This document shows, one piece after another, positions 42,603 to 55,100 of a stretch of 64,000 nucleotides of DNA (its first letter is position 1; each line of letters starts with the position of its first letter). The stretch spans positions 1,364,001 to 1,428,000 of the forward strand of contig OZ037862.1 of NCBI GenBank assembly GCA_964035575.1, written 5' to 3'. Below the pieces are notes generated by a model that saw only the letters and a program-made list of their open reading frames with translations, made no database searches and was not told where the DNA came from. The DNA comes from Rhynchopus sp. YZ270_cl-10. Taxonomy: Eukaryota; Euglenozoa; Diplonemea; Diplonemida; Diplonemidae. A program made the position numbers and the translations under genes.

Positions 42603-44225
42603 CCTTCCCCCCTCCTTCCCCACAAATTGTTTTTTATCAAAGGTGTGTGCTTTGTGAGGCACATTCATCTTTTATTTTATTTTTAATACTGAAGCGCCAA
42701 AAACTCGTTCAAAAAGAACGCGTTTAAAAAAAAAAAACGTGGAATTGTGTGTCCTGTGAAGCCCAGAAGGCTCATTGCTTTTCGTTCTTCTTTTTTTTCT
42801 CTTCTTTTTGTACTCTGTCCTTATTTAGACGTCCATTTTGACTTTAAACTGCAAAACAAAAGATTTTATTATTTCGAGTACCGAATCTTATCGGTGCTCA
42901 TGGTACATAGCGAACAGCCTATGCATCAAGGGGGGGGTTTTTTTTTTTTTGTGTTGTTTTGCAGTGTTATTAAATACGGGACACAGTGATAAATTTTGAC
43001 TAAGATGCTTCACGTGACAAAGCTTTCCATTGATCAAAAAGTAACCAGAGAAAAAATGCTTGCATACCGCACCGTGAGGGCGAAAGAAAGTGGTCCCCCC
43101 AAAAGCGAAAAATATTTCTTTTGGTATCTTTTCTCTTTTCTTTGTTTTTTTTCTTTTTAACCCGGCGGGGTGTCGGTGCCTGCCTCCCAGAGGCGTTTTG
43201 CACTACGTCACCCCACCTCCCTGATAGTCATTGCACTGACCTGAAGGTTGGTTGTGATGCATATCTAGGTCTTGTGCCAATGTTATACACAGCAAGACCC
43301 CTGACTATATTTATTTTTATTTTTTGGGGTCAATACCACTTTCGTCGCACCTTAGTGGAGTTGTGAGCGACTTCACATTCACACTTCCCATGCTGTTTGC
43401 ATCTCTGATTGTCTGCTTACTACACGAGAAAAAAAGGAAATGGACTAGTCTACGACACTACAGTAGTACAAGAAGCTTGTCCAAATGCATTTGGATTTTG
43501 GGGGGTTTTTTTTTGGTTTTTTGGCGCCCTTTTTCGCCAGGTGACTCATCAGACTGCACAAAAGAGGGGCTTAGGTTCACCCTCGTATTAACTTTTTCCT
43601 TTTTGCTTTTTGCTTTTTGCTCACCATATTGTTTTTTGTATCTCTTCCAAGCACTTCCCCCCTCGCACTGCCCAAAGAGAGACTCCAATTTAATCTCAGG
43701 TTTTTTTTTCTATCTTTTTTCTTAAATATTTCGTACTATTTCGTTCTCCTCGGCCACGTCAACGCTGCTAATGTCTGCCGCTTCGCTTTAAAAATTATCA
43801 AAGTAAAAAACCAATTTTTTTAAAAAGTCAAGACCTTGAAGAAAATTTGTGCCTTTTGTGTGCGCAATAGTTTTCTTCAAAAAAAGACGTTTTCTGAATA
43901 GGGTTTTTTCGCGGTCGTGTTTGTTTAATTTTTTTATCTAACTCAGTGAAATAAAACTCGTGTAATTTTTCGGATTACCCACAAAAGTGAGTGATATAAT
44001 ATGTACCGTTTTGCCTATGACACTACTGGGCACAGCTAGCACCATACTCACCTGAGCTGTGCCTATATTATGCACAATTCCAGTACAGTTTCAGCACAAG
44101 TACACACAACTCACCACAACTAACCACAATTACACCACAATTACACACAATTACACCGAAATTACGCTGGGGAAAAAAATGGTACACCACCTACAGGGAA
44201 GCATGCCACCACCTGTAAGTGACCT

Positions 44226-44462
44226 CTGTACTGTACTGTACTGTACTGTACTGTACTGTACTGTACTGTACTGTACTGTACTGTACTGTACTGTACTGTA
44301 CTGTACTGTACTGTACTGTACTGTACTGTACTGTACTGTACTGTACTGTACTGTACTGTACTGTACTGTACTGTACTGTACTGTACTGTACTGTACTGTA
44401 CTGTACTGTACTGTACTGTACTGTACTGTACTGTACTGTACTGTACTGTTCTGTACTGTACT
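44226..44462. repeat. (CTGTA)47 pentanucleotide microsatellite
   Basis: About 47 perfect units with one variant (ctgtt at 44446-44450). Because the unit is 5 bp, long shadow frames arise on both strands. Confidence 0.97.
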
Positions 44463-44471
44463 CCCAATCCC

Positions 44472-44600
44472 CTGTGTATACTGTGTATACTGTGTATACT
44501 GTGTATACTGTGTATACTGTGTATACTGTGTATACTGTGTATACTGTGTATACTGTGTATACTGTGTATACTGTGTATACTGTGTATACTGTGTATACTG
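44472..44600. repeat. (CTGTGTATA)14 nonanucleotide minisatellite
   Basis: About 14.3 perfect units start 10 bp after the pentanucleotide array. Confidence 0.97.
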
Positions 44601-45210
44601 CGGAATTGACCAACAACGAGAACGTGTCCATTTCGGCAAATTGACCCCATCACTGGCCGGACGGATTCCGGAAATGCAAATGCCGGCGTTTAAAAGATTC
44701 ACCAACGAAAACATTTTTTTTTTTCAACACATGAATGCCCCCCTAACCGGCATGACAACTGGTAGAAACGAGGGGAATCGGTTATGCAGCCACGCCAAAA
44801 AAAGTGCAATATTAAGAGAAATGTTATCAAAGTCTTGTTGGCCGACCTTCAGCATTATTGGGCACTAAATTTAAGATAAGAGAGCAGGAGAAACATGCAG
44901 AAAACAAAAAAATCCGTTTTTGCACACTTACACACACGTACCCACAAGTACCAACACTTACGCACACTTACGTACACTTACGCACACGTACACACACTTA
45001 CGCAGAACTGAGCAGAACTGACCAAAACTGAGCACAATCACGCCACAATTACACCACAATTACACCACAATTACAGCACAATTACAGCGGCCCAAAACGG
45101 TACATAATATGCCCTTTTTGTCACTCAATTTGAACCTAAAATACGTGGGCGAGTGAAAAAAAGTATCACTCAGTGAAAAAAAGCACTTTTTCATCACTCC
45201 CCTTAAACAC

Positions 45211-45432
45211 ACTCAAACACTGCCAAAAACGAGGAAGGACAGGATACATGACACTTACGGATACCAAGTCTCAGCGGGTATGAGAAGCAAGGAGGTGTAC
45301 AAGAAGAAATGGGTTTCAAACCTCCGTAAGCCATCCAGCTTGGAGGAAGAACATTTCGCTGTCCACTTTTATCATCTTCGCACTGTGCGAAACCTGGCAA
45401 CGAGCACATGCTGGACTACTCACAGCATGTAA
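45211..45432 (+). pseudogene. Decayed coding-like tract
   Basis: An open stretch of 73 codons (with GYQVSAGMRSKEVYKKKWVS and LEEEHFAVHFYHLRTV) stands out from AT-rich surroundings and continues after a stop as GC-moderate sequence to about 45660. There is no start codon and no family that I recognise; a transposase relic is likely. Confidence 0.35.
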
Positions 45433-45810
45433 ACAAGTACCTGGAAATTGAGACCAGGCGTATCCCAGGTTGACCTCTCATTGAAGACGATGTCGAAAAA
45501 TGAGCAACAGAAGCAGGCCTAAGCCTTCACACCGAGTGACCTGGTCCGCTTCGTGTGACACGGACCTCGAAAACGACACGTACTGGCTTGTGAGGAAGTC
45601 CTGCATCTCAGTAAGGTTCTTAGGTGGATTGCGTACTGCGATCTTTTTTCTTGCTTTTAATTAGGCACCCAAATCCTCACGGGTACCTCAAAACACCTCA
45701 TACCCCTGCCAAACATAGTATTTCGTAACAAAAATGGCATATTATATACTCACTTTTATAGGTAATCCGCAAAATTAAACTCGTTTATTTCCCCGTTAGA
45801 TAAAAGATCG

Positions 45811-45999
45811 TATCTGATTCAAAAAGCGCACTTCATTCACCTCGGGTGGTGTGCTTCAGAGTTGCATGCTCCATGGCAACTCGCTGCGCTCGTTACCATG
45901 AACCATTTTAGTACACTCGCTGCGCTCGTGTACTAAAATCGGCAACTCTGAAGCACACCACCCTCGGGTGAAATAAAGTGCACTTTTTGTCATCAGATA
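45811..45999. mobile_element. Foldback element with long arms and nested hairpins
   Basis: Arms of about 55 bp (45811-45865 and 45942-45999) pair almost throughout, outermost tatctgat and innermost cagagttgc. The loop holds a second hairpin (45906-45938, ttttagtacac/gtgtactaaaa). Confidence 0.75.
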
Positions 46000-46585
46000 A
46001 ATAACTATTTTTCCTTAATTTTAGCGTATGACAGCTATTCTTTTCTATCAGCAGCCCTTCTTCCCCCACAGTTTTTTTGTTTAGGGGAGTAGGGCGGGCT
46101 TTAACTTCCGTTTCCCAACTCACTGATCTCTGTCTCTCTCTCTCTCCCCCCCAAATCTTGCTATTTCGCGATACTTATCATTTTTTTTTCTTCCTCCCCC
46201 GGATCTGCGTCCGCCGATGTACGGTGACGCGTCTGCAATTTTTTTTCTCTTGTGAGTAACCGGAGGGAAGGTTCACACAAAACTTTTCTTTTTTCTTTCC
46301 CTCCCCCCAGTGTCAACGTGATGCTGAAAGGAGAGGTGACCACATGTTGTAGTCTTCTTCAACCGTTGGTCTGGGACTAAAATCGCGAAATCCGGTGGCT
46401 TTGGTTTTCCCCCTCATACCCCCCTTCCTCTGCTCTTCCCGTTATTCTTCACGAAAAATAAAAAATGTCTCGGTTTTGCGTTGTTCTCCTTTTCCCAGAG
46501 AGGGCTCTCTGGCTACGATTTTTATGTACATTGCTCCGCAGCTTTTGCTATTAATTCCTGTGGTTCCTGTTGGGTAGAGTAAAAA

Positions 46586-46656
46586 GACAGTGGACATTGC
46601 ACACCTGTGGCAACACAACCGAGGCAACTACACTACTCCAACAATTTATCAAAAAA
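46586..46656 (+). repeat. Module A copy
   Basis: Full-length match to 33488-33558 with a few substitutions; it ends in six A's. Confidence 0.8.
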
Positions 46657-47641
46657 GTAAATAATCTTGCGGGATCCATTCATTAAGTTGATGGCCGCAT
46701 GTTTATTTAAAAAAGAGAGGCTTTTTTTGAATGCCCTGTGTCCGCTGGTGGACAGCGACGCGTATTTCACTTTCAACAATTCTCTTTTTTCCAATGGTGT
46801 ATTGCCCTCTAGATGCGTGATATTTTTGGGGAGCTTTCTATGTGATAAAGCAACTGTTTGTGAGCACCAAAGCTATGACCACTAGGCGCCCAACCTTTTC
46901 CTTTTGAAATAAGGTGACTAAAGCACGAAAGGCTTAGGTTCATCTGATCAACTTTTTTTTTCTTTTTGCCTTTTTTTTTTTTTCTTCTCAGTCAACGTAG
47001 TTTTGCTTTGCCAATTACCCGGAGGGGTGGCAAGCGCCTTGTTGGGCAATGCGTGTTGTGTTGCTGACCTGTATCGTTGACTTCGTGCTTCCATTTTGTC
47101 TTTTTTTTTTGTGCTCCGGTACTTTTAGTGCACCCTATTATACCTTCTGTTCAGAATAGAAAGTATATGAAATAATTTGTGCCATTCCATGCAACTGGAT
47201 TGGGCTAAGTTCTTTTAACCCACGAAACACTGCTTTCATCCACGTCTGGTTGATTGTACGATAAGTCAGAGGTCTTTTTTTTTTTGCACATCTCTTTAGT
47301 AAAGACTAATAAACACGAGGGTTTTCTTAAGATTTAACCCCATTTTTTTGCCTTTTGGACTGTTGCCCCTGTGGAACCTTTTTCATCGTGCACTATTCTG
47401 CCTGGAACGATACTGCGGGGTTCCAATTTTTTCTGCGCGTGTTCGATTCTCTCCCTGGGGCGAATCTAGAGGCAAAATGTAATAGGTTAAATACTAACAA
47501 AAGCTAAGTACCTCTTAACCGCCTTCGGGTGACAATTGAAGTACAAAACCCGGGTGTTTTATTGAGACGAAGAAAAAAAAGAAGAAAAAAATGTGCGCAA
47601 ATTCACAGTAGTTTGTTTGTCAAAACCGATCACAACAAACA

Positions 47642-47849
47642 TACCGTATTCGTACAAAAAAATTATCGACCGTACTAATGTTCGACCTTTTCAAGATTTT
47701 TCAGGAAGTTCGACCTTTTTTTACAGTAGAACATTAGTGCACTAATGTTAGACCGTACTAATGTTCGACCGTAAAAATGTTCGACCTTTTCAGGATTTTT
47801 CTGGAAGTTCGACCTTTTTTTACGGTCGAACATTTTTACGAATACGGTA
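47642..47849. mobile_element. MITE-like element with 13-bp perfect TIRs
   Basis: The ends are taccgtattcgta (47642-47654) and its exact complement (47837-47849). The interior is a tandem duplication of a unit of about 55 bp rich in gttcgacc. Confidence 0.7.
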
Positions 47850-47998
47850 AGGATTTCATTTTCGAAAAAAAAAAGTTGTGTTTTTTTATTGTTTACCCTT
47901 TTCTCTCTGAGACTAGAGGTGTTTTTTTTTGTCTTCTCATTTTCCCTATTTTTGAAGCATCTCCACACTATTCTTCTTTGTATTTCTTTTTTCAAGGT

Positions 47999-48371
47999 GA
48001 CTAGGCTAGAGTTTTTTTTTTTTTTTTTTTTTTGAACATGATCCACTTTTATTTTTGCAATTTTGATTTTTTCATTCTTTTACAATGTAGGTTTCGAAAA
48101 CTGTCTGGGCCTTGAGCGACAGCGGAACACTAACTACAAGTCCACAGAGGGTCATGCACTGATGAAGTCCACCTCTGTTTACAACTAATGTATGCGTTTA
48201 GGACTGAAACATGGACTTGTGGTACAGATGTACCACCCTACAAAAACTTTTGAATATGCATATTTACAAAAAAACAAAAACAAAACAAAAAGGATCCAAA
48301 AATACAACAAAAAAGATTGATGAATAACCAATGTTCAAAACATTAAGTAATCTAATCAGACTAGGCTAGAG
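47999..48371 (+). mobile_element. Retroposon copy with 13-bp target duplication
   Basis: Exact direct repeats GACTAGGCTAGAG (47999-48011, 48359-48371) flank 22 T's plus 325 bp ending taatctaatca. The target is again a D module at the position after GGT. Orientation is set by the shared 3' end; a T run at the 5' side is unusual. Confidence 0.75.
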
Positions 48372-48615
48372 GCTAGCTTAGGTTCATCTTCTAAACTTTG
48401 TCTTCTTCGCCTCTCTCATTTCATAGGGGCCTTTCTCTACTTGTATTTTTTTAACAATATTTTGTGAACCCTCCTTCCTTCGTAAGCACTGATTCTTTTA
48501 ATGCGCTAATACAGTATTGTTTCAAAACTGTTTAAACAAAATTTTGATTAAAGTGGAGAGGTCGCACAACCGAGGCAACTACACTACAAACAAATTTGTA
48601 AACAATAACATTATA

Positions 48616-48673
48616 GTATAGTGGAGCACACTCTAGGGTGGCTACACGAATACAACCAAATTTTCAAAAAAAA
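48616..48673 (+). repeat. Module B copy
   Basis: It matches 30954-31015 and 58413-58466 closely and ends ttttcaaaaaa. Confidence 0.75.
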
Positions 48674-48901
48674 CAACAAAGCCTAGGGGCAAGCATTGTA
48701 AAGGTTACCATTGGTACTCAATGTTCTTTCTTGCTTGACACCTCCCCTTTTTTTTGCAGTTGTGCGTGCCACTTAGGAAGGCAACTTCCTCTTTGGCCCG
48801 CCAACTCCATTTTCTTGGAGCTTTCCAAGACCGTACACGCTCCGTTCCCTAAAAAGGAATGGTAAGTTTTCAAAAATATAACAGGCACTCCGCTAGGTAC
48901 T

Positions 48902-48930
48902 AAAGTTCTGTTGATTGTCAACAGAACTTT
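48902..48930. repeat. Hairpin with 13-bp perfect stem
   Basis: AAAGTTCTGTTGA and its complement are separated by ttg. The same start (aaaagttctg) recurs at about 48961. Confidence 0.7.
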
Positions 48931-49631
48931 TTGAAAATGGGGAAAAAAAGAAAAAAAAAAAAAGTTCTGCTAAGTGGTTCAGACCCGTTCTACCTGTCAA
49001 AAAAGCTCAGGAGAAGAAGATATGGAGAGGTGAGTGCTCAAACGTCCCAAAAAAGTCAAAATCGGGCGTTGGTAAAAAAAAAAGTTGCGTACCGTGCGCC
49101 TGCGGCGCAAGCATGTACCCCACCAACGTGGACCATCAACAGAATATTTTCAAAATCGGAAATCCTAGCGGAGAGGCTGAAATATAACCAAAACAAAAAA
49201 AAAAAAAAAACATACCTCTAGTTTGTCTCTGACTCTGACAGTGGTTTCCTACACGCTATGATGGGTGACTCAAAAATGAGTTACGGAAAATCACCGATTT
49301 TTTTTTCGGGTCCAGAGATATATTCCCATCCCCCCCTTCCCCCCCCCTTCACACCTCCTTAAAAGGTGGCTAGCGCGAGAGGCTTCGGGTCATCTTTAAA
49401 AAAAACCCCCTTTTTTTTTGTACCAGCTCAAAACAAGAGAGTTGTTTCCAAAAAGAAACAAATAAATGAACAAAAAAAAAGGGCCATATTCCGTACGTAG
49501 GAATTGCCGTATTGTTAGCATGATACTTCGTGTGAAAAAACGCAATAACACACTTTCCTCTTTTTTCCATCTTATATTTTTTTTTTTTCAGTTCAAATCA
49601 TAGAAAAAAAGACACCAACAAAAAAGTCCCC

Positions 49632-49913
49632 CTATTGCTCGTTTCTCTTTGATAGTGTTTTACTGTGCACCCCCCGCGCGCGCTTCTTTGGTGAATCAGT
49701 GGAGAGTTCTGTAGCCATGTAGTGTGTGGTGCCTCCGTCGTGCTTTGTAGGAGTCTTGGGTTTGTATTCCCATTTCGTGACAGCTGCACACAGCGTCTGG
49801 ATGGAGCGTCTGCAAACTGAATCCATCATCTCGTATCGCTGTGACTTCGGGTTGTGTGGCCAGGTGTGCAACCATGCGACAGTGTTTGCAACAACGACAG
49901 GCGCGGTACACAA
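49632..49913 (-). pseudogene. GC-richer coding-like relic upstream of the secreted-protein gene
   Basis: The minus strand is open for 93 codons (with NPKSQRYEMMDSVCRR, STDSPKKRARG) in a GC-richer island that extends to about 50130. No family is recognised. Other frames are also partly open, so coding is unproven. Confidence 0.25.
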
Positions 49914-50303
49914 TCCGCTAATCCGACGACATCACTGCCACTCTTCGACTCAAGGTAGTTCATGACCTCCCGTTTCACTTCCCGACGACAACCAGATGGC
50001 TTAGGCCTGTGAGACCATTTCTGCTTTCTCTTCTGTCTCTTCTGAACATGGTCAACTCATCATATCCATGGTGCAGCTGTACGCAGGGAGCCGTAGGGAG
50101 GCGTAGCCCTAGGCGTCCTTATGACCTAGCGAAAAGGTTTCCATGCTTGGCATCGGACCTCGTGTAGAGGGTGGATTTCTGGTCCATATTTTTTGACGGA
50201 AGTTATCGGCGATAGAGGAGGCGAGGTGACCCCTACCCACACTGTATGCATGTGCAGATAACACATTTATCTAAACTTACAAAAACTTTTCTTATTCACA
50301 ACA

Positions 50304-51221
50304 ATGTCGTCACGGATGGCTGTCCTCGCAACAATGGGGCTTGCGCTTGCTACGCCGGCTATGTCGCTGACCGGGTTTGGGATTCAGTGCTCTGCGGCGT
50401 GTGGGGCGTGCTGCCCGCGTGGGGGTGCGGGGGACAACTGGCTGACGCCTAACGCAGACGGGTACTGTGTGGACGGGGCGGGGGCGAGGCAGTGCCGTCT
50501 GGGGAGCGGGCGGTGCCTAGGTGCGGACATGGCGGTGCCAGAGTGTGCCAGTGTGCCGCTTGCGACGATTGCGATGGTGGAGCCGTTCCCGAACGACCCT
50601 GTGGGGACCACGTTCCTGCACGAGGGGATGGAGCTGTGGGACACAGGGCTGGACGAACGCTCGTCGCTGCACACACTGCCGCCGTACTACCTGAACGGGT
50701 GGACTGCGCTTGTGCCACGTGAGAAGACAGTGCTGGGGGGTACTCAGATTCAGTACGTGTGCCCTGAGGGTCCTGCGGGGGCGTGCGACGCTGTGGTGTT
50801 CATGTACGAGTGCAGCCCGTGTGAGGCGAAGAAGGGTGACGTGCCTGCGACGCTGGCAATGGCTGGGTTTGAGCGGTCGAGCTGCGGCCCGCACTTCAAG
50901 ACCGGGAAGGCGCACGGACTGGCCCACCACATGACGTCGTGGAGGAAGACTGTGTCTCCCGGAGAGATGCTGAGCATCGAGGTGAAGGAGGACGCAGAAT
51001 GGATGGTGTTTGCGCTGAGCCAGGGGTCCAGCCTTGTGTGCCCGATGCAGGAGGTGGACGAGGGCTGCGAGGACCCCGTATTCCACGGGTTCTGCCAGTG
51101 GAAGCAGGGTGCGTGCCACACGAACATGTGCAGGTCGGCGGGACCGTCCCTCGGGTGCGCGCCTGCGACGTGTGTGGGGAAGGACTTTGAGACTCCCGAC
51201 ATGCCGACACCTGACATGTGA
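50304..51221 (+). CDS. Cys-rich secreted protein
   Basis: The protein is 305 residues from the ATG at 50304. It opens with a signal peptide (MAVLATMGLALATPAMS) and has 20 cysteines afterwards, in two Cys-rich ends (IQCSAACGACC near residue 30; CEDPVFHGFCQWKQGACHTNMC near 260) and a central less Cys-rich beta-type region. There is no TM helix or GPI-like tail; the end is FETPDMPTPDM. I infer a disulfide-stabilised extracellular or vacuolar protein. The family is not recognised. The neighbours give no further hint. Confidence 0.85.
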   Translation: MSSRMAVLATMGLALATPAMSLTGFGIQCSAACGACCPRGGAGDNWLTPNADGYCVDGAGARQCRLGSGRCLGADMAVPECASVPLATIAMVEPFPNDPVGTTFLHEGMELWDTGLDERSSLHTLPPYYLNGWTALVPREKTVLGGTQIQYVCPEGPAGACDAVVFMYECSPCEAKKGDVPATLAMAGFERSSCGPHFKTGKAHGLAHHMTSWRKTVSPGEMLSIEVKEDAEWMVFALSQGSSLVCPMQEVDEGCEDPVFHGFCQWKQGACHTNMCRSAGPSLGCAPATCVGKDFETPDMPTPDM

Positions 51222-52118
51222 TGTGACGTGGGCGTCGCAGACAACTCAACAGAACGCAACATGAGTTGCTGCATCCGCATATTGCCAGCCTTGTTCTTGT
51301 TTGTCCTCCTCTTGCAATGAATCACACTCCGCATATGTTCGCTATCTTGGCCATACGCTTTCGAAGCGTGTGCAAACACTGTGGCACATCGCCACTACAG
51401 TTTGCGGGTCAAACTTAGATCATACTCGTTTTATATTAGACCATTATATCCGCCGTTTTTTTCTTGTTTTTCTTGTTGCTATTTGTTTGCCTTTGCTGCA
51501 CGTCCCTTGGAGAAGGGGGCATGTGCACCGAGTGACTACTGATAGTACAACATTGTTGTTACTTTTTGACACCGTGGATGGGATGCGTGTGTATGTGGCT
51601 GGTTTGCCTCTCCCCCTTCGAGCAGAGGAAGAGTGCTGAAGGGATCTCTTGCACAACACACACACCGCGCCTGCTGCAGGGTTATTTGCTTTTATTTTAC
51701 ATGTTCTTCACCACTTTGTGCATATGATTTGCAGTGTTACCTCGGCTTTCAAGTAGCTGTCGTCCCTGCAACCACTTTTTTCAATCCACTCTTTTACGTT
51801 ACGGAACCATCTGATCACGAGGCCTTCGGGAAGTGACGGATGCAACGGAACACAAAACTAAAACCCCAAAAAAATACAGAAGGCCTTTCCCCCCATTTTC
51901 CCACCCCACTCATCTGCAACCGTTCAGAGAACACATAACTTTGAGAGCACGAAACAACAGGATGGCACTCTGTGTCGGACTTGTGTTGGTTGAATACGAA
52001 CACATAACTCGCAAGCTTTCACAACTGCTGCTTCCACGAGGTTACACAGTGGCACAACATTCACACAAATCACTCCATTCCAGACTTCCCACATTTCCAT
52101 TCCAGAAAAATACAAAAA
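51222..52118. other. Spacer, nothing recognised
   Basis: Mixed composition with short open frames that lack codon bias. The last 100 bases form the leader before acaaaaaATG. Confidence 0.6.
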
Positions 52119-55100
52119 ATGTCAAACGAGATGTGCTCGTGGGAGGCTACACGGTTAGTTGAGAAGCTGGGACTGCAGAACAACCACAGCACACGCCAGC
52201 ACAAGCTTGCACGGAAGAAGCTGGCCACACCACCTTTTGTGCGGATGACGTTGTCGCGCGAGGACAGGAAGAAGTCGCAGGCTCGGATCGGGAACGAACA
52301 GCGGCATTTGGAGGACTGCTCTGCGCAGTCCATGCACTCCATCCCTCTCAGCAAGAAGTACTCCGTACTAGCGCTACGTGGCTTCAGCGACATGGGGTCC
52401 AAGACGAACGCACTGCCGGACTTCCCCGAGAAGTACTACAGCACTGCTGCCGGCCTCAACGACTCTGTCTTTGGCGAACACGGCACGCCACGTCTCCCCG
52501 ACTCGCCACGACTTCTCCTCACCCGTCCCCCCTCCCGCCTCAAGCAGATCCGCACGACACCCTCAGACTGCACACTCCCCAACTCCAAGCAGACCTTCCA
52601 CGAGCTGTACCTCGGCATGAAGGGGTCCTCGCTAGGTCTCGGGAGACTGCGCTACCACGTCGACCTCCACGAACAAGAGGAGCACGGTGCGCGTGCGGCC
52701 ATCACAGCGGATTATGAAAAAAGGGTGCAGTGGTATGTGCTGATCCTGGCAGGCTTCGACACCTTCGACGAAGAGGCGGCAGCACCGTTGCTGGCTGCGC
52801 GAACGATCGAGACTGGGATGAATGAGTTCATCAACTACCAGGCGGATCGGGATGCAGTGCTGCTGACGTTGCGTGGCATGCATGTTGCCGTGCGCGACAG
52901 CAGGCATGTTATGTTGTTCAGCAACCTTCGGGGTGCAGATGTGCTGGCCGGCATCTTCCGCACCTTCGCATGCGACTTTGCGGTTGTGCACAGTGCGTGC
53001 CAAGTGGCAGCGCAGTACATTAGCTCGTCTTTGACGCAGGCCTGCCTCACCAACTCTGAGATGTTTTCGAACCTTCTCAACTGCGCAGCAAACTGCAGAC
53101 GTGACGTCTCCGTGCTCACCCAGATCGCACGCTGCATTCTCCTCTACGTCACGCACGTCGGTTCACATGCCTCTGTAGCAAAGCTTGTCTCCGTGCACCG
53201 CGGCCTTTCCCTTCTCGTCTCCTCCGCACTCCACTTCCACGACAACAAACCCTTTGTCCTCATCGTTGCGAAGACCGTTCTCCGTGTTGTCAACTACACC
53301 CACACGTCGCTCGCAGTGGTGGAATCCCTCACGGTGCGTGCCCTGAGTGGCATAGTGCGTGCGTCGCCTCCAAACTCATGGGAACTGCGTCTCTGTCTTG
53401 TACGTATCATTGCGACAGCGGCAACGAAGTACCGTAAGGGGCGAGGCGATTTGACAGACCAAGGTGTGCAAGCGGCGCTGCTGGATAGCCTGCTGGAGAC
53501 CACTCTGCATGGTCCACGGAAACGGAGCGAGACGGTGCCGCCACCTGAGATCGTGAAGCCTAGCCTGAAGAAGAAGAAGGGGAAGACGCCGACGCTCACA
53601 ACCGCCTCGGTGTGCAGTGCTGAGACTGAGGAGGAGGCGTCCCCGTTGACAACCGAGGGCAGCCTTGTGAACAAGATTGTGCTCAACTCGATTCTAGGTC
53701 TGAAGATGCTTAGTGGAAACTCATCGGAGCGTTCTGCTGCGTGTCTGACGCACTCCTGCCCTCTCATCTTCGAGGCGCTTGCCAACGCAGCAGGACAGTC
53801 CTACCACCACCTCTACCACCCTGATGTCAAATCCCTGATCAAACGCCTTCAGACTGCCATCCCCATTGTGTCACCTTTGTCCCTCAGCCTGCGCCTCCAC
53901 CCTGTGGTATACAGTGAATATCGCCCGCCATCTGACTTTGAGCTGTCCGAGAAGGTGTGGTCGTTTGTAGAAGACGCCGCGCCGTATCATATAACGTGTG
54001 GGTACACGGGTGTTAGTGTGCATGATGGTGTTGCGTTGTTGGTGAAGTTTCTGCTGATTCCGTGCGAGGTGTCGCCGCCAGAGGCACTCCCGCATCTGCC
54101 CCCGGTGCAGCAGTTTACGGCGGATATATCCTCGCGGTGCCTGCTGTGGCACCCTAGTTTGATGAACTTCGCGTGCTGGTCGTCGGCAGTGTGTGTTCCG
54201 GTGCTTCCCGGTGACGAAACGATACGTCCCAAACACTACGTACTCTACGAAGCCTTCAGAGGTGGACGCAGGAGTGCGGAAGGCAACACTTTGGAAGACT
54301 TTTTGACCACCGAGCGTGGCAAGGCAAGGGAAGCTGCGACGCTTCTGCACAACGCGCAACGGAAGAGCTTGACCAACGCGACGCACGCAAACCCGCCACT
54401 CTCACTGCTCGGCCTGAACCTCATGATCAGTGCACTGCACTCTGAACGGGAGGCTTGCACTGCGCTTTCTACGCTGTTCATGTCTGCCCTGGAAGACGTT
54501 GAGGAGGAGGAAGAGGAGGAGGAGGAGGTCGTGTCGAGCGTCGCTCCGTCGCTGCCTGCGGGGTTGCTGACCTTTGGGGATTTGTTTGTCTTTGCAGAGA
54601 CGCTGTGCAGTGGTCTGCGCTACCTCGACGCTGCGCACGTCCGTTCCGCTGGCGTCGTCTGCCCAGAGGTGATCTGGCTCAGCGAACCCCACGACGCTGT
54701 TCCGGTCCTCGATTCCATCCAATCATGCGCAGGACTCCCGCCCAACAGCCCCCCGCAGGACTTTGTATGGAAGCTGCAATGGGGTGAATCAGCGGAACAC
54801 ATACACAAGCTTCGTTCGCACAGAAGGGACTGCCACAGTGGCGACGACATCGCCCCGCACCATGGCCTTGCTGGGTTGGGGCACGTTCTGGCAGACTTTT
54901 TGATGTACTCTTCTGAGACGGCTGGGCTGATGTTCCATTCGTGTGGTGCTGTGGACACTGCGCTGCCGGGGGTGTGGCTGAATGGTGTCATAGCGCCGTG
55001 CTTTGGGCGGCATTCTTTGACGGATGTGACAACGATGGCAGCGCCTGCAGAGGACCCTACACCCACCATGACAGCGGCACAGCTGTTGGAACGCATCTGC

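Larger units (their letters stand above)
27289..50303. other. 23-kb gene desert of repeats and mobile-element relics
   Basis: I find no intact gene. The stretch is AT-rich with homopolymers, simple repeats and many short recurring modules. Items with clear structure are listed separately. Open frames here come from homopolymers, microsatellites or relics. Some parts (for example 34700-35200 and 36000-37000) hold nothing that I can name beyond poly-T runs and module copies. A degenerate telomere-like aaccc/ccaaaccc stretch lies at 28738-28772. Confidence 0.75.

Noticed and set aside
44059-44868. Open frames of 140-270 codons over the CTGTA and CTGTGTATA arrays
   Set aside because: They are read-through of simple repeats (YCTVL or STVQY runs) with no start context or codon bias.
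47436-47470. tRNA-like T-loop (gttcgattc)
   Set aside because: No matching D-arm, anticodon stem or acceptor pairing was found nearby. No tRNA or rRNA was found elsewhere by eye.
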